Part shown: positions 13,163-13,259 of the stretch, piece by piece
How the letters are laid out: each line of letters starts with the position of its first letter
Numbering within the stretch: the stretch's first letter is position 1
Assembly: GCA_049964655.1 (NCBI GenBank)
Contig: JBMFXC010000072.1
Span: 1-13,259 of the forward strand
Direction: 5' to 3'
DNA from: JAJZJT01 sp049964655
Lineage (GTDB): Bacteria > Actinomycetota > Acidimicrobiia > Acidimicrobiales > RAAP-2
DNA length: 13,259 nucleotides
Notes under the pieces: generated by a model
What the model saw: only the letters and a program-made list of their open reading frames with translations
The model's database searches: none
What the model was told of the DNA's origin: nothing
Translations under genes and position numbers: made by a program

Positions 13163-13259
13163 TCAGGAGCCGGCTCGCTCGGCGATCCGCTGCACCAGCG
13201 CCCGCAGGCCCAGCTCGTACCCGAAGACGCCGCACCCACAGATGAACCCGTCCACCACT
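13163..13259 (-). CDS. aroQ: Type II 3-dehydroquinate dehydratase, C-terminal end only (probable)
   Basis: Only the last 31-32 codons are in the window; the gene continues past 13259. The fragment reads VVDGFICGCGVFGYELGLRA then LVQRIAERAGS and stops at 13163-13165. The G(V/F)I.G.GV.GYELALR pattern resembles the end of AroQ proteins, for example M. tuberculosis with GVIVGLGIQGYLLALRYL. AroQ makes 3-dehydroshikimate in the shikimate pathway, in the cytosol. None of the catalytic residues is visible, so the call rests on one short match. Another frame reads through this stretch but lacks family resemblance. Confidence 0.5.
   Translation of the reverse strand, partial: VVDGFICGCGVFGYELGLRALVQRIAERAGS

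Noticed and set aside
1..13259. Defence island, prophage or integrative element
   Set aside because: No transposase, integrase, phage, restriction, toxin or tRNA gene was seen; gene content is metabolic and envelope-related with uniform base composition.

Overview
This is high-GC (roughly 70%) actinobacterial DNA. The signs are an F420-type luciferase-like oxidoreductase, an Rpf-like transglycosylase with CwlO/RipA-style coiled coils, frequent GTG starts, a four-helix membrane protein of a type I associate with Actinobacteria, and at least one promoter that fits a leaderless transcript. A deep-branching lineage such as Acidimicrobiia is plausible but is inference. The sequence is a draft: a run of exactly 100 N sits inside a 21-bp tandem repeat.

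Layout. 1-168 holds what looks like a frameshifted ribbon-helix-helix DNA-binding protein gene (minus). 351-1469 is a RodZ-like membrane-anchored HTH protein (plus). A hairpin separates it from a convergent, translationally coupled pair of exported proteins of unknown function (3171-1556, minus): a lipoprotein with a probable NTF2-like fold, then a cysteine-containing secreted protein with a PKD-like domain. A 391-bp gene-free stretch with the 21-bp array and the gap follows. Next come aidB (5218-3563, minus), which has a 15-bp operator-like dyad in its leader, and a divergent four-helix membrane protein (5422-6003, plus). An AIM24-family protein (6870-6085, minus) and an LLM-class F420-type oxidoreductase (7936-7067, minus) follow. 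Between those two lie four ACCGGT dyads spaced 44, 15 and 44 bp. A divergent M20-family amidohydrolase (8152-9336), a secreted Rpf-like transglycosylase (9436-10518) and an anSME-type radical SAM protein with a SEC-C tail (10597-11877) run on the plus strand. An MFS transporter (13082-11895) and the last codons of a probable type II 3-dehydroquinate dehydratase (from 13163) run back on the minus strand.

How they fit. I see no single pathway and no mobile-element hallmarks (no transposase, integrase, tRNA or CRISPR). The window reads as ordinary chromosomal content with a modest cell-envelope theme: RodZ-like protein, Rpf-like transglycosylase, lipoprotein/secreted pair, and two uncharacterised membrane or membrane-linked proteins. 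The least described parts are the exported gene pair, the short GC-rich tandem repeats and dyads in intergenic DNA, and the anSME-SEC-C protein without a sulfatase in view. I did not find a convincing new multi-gene system.
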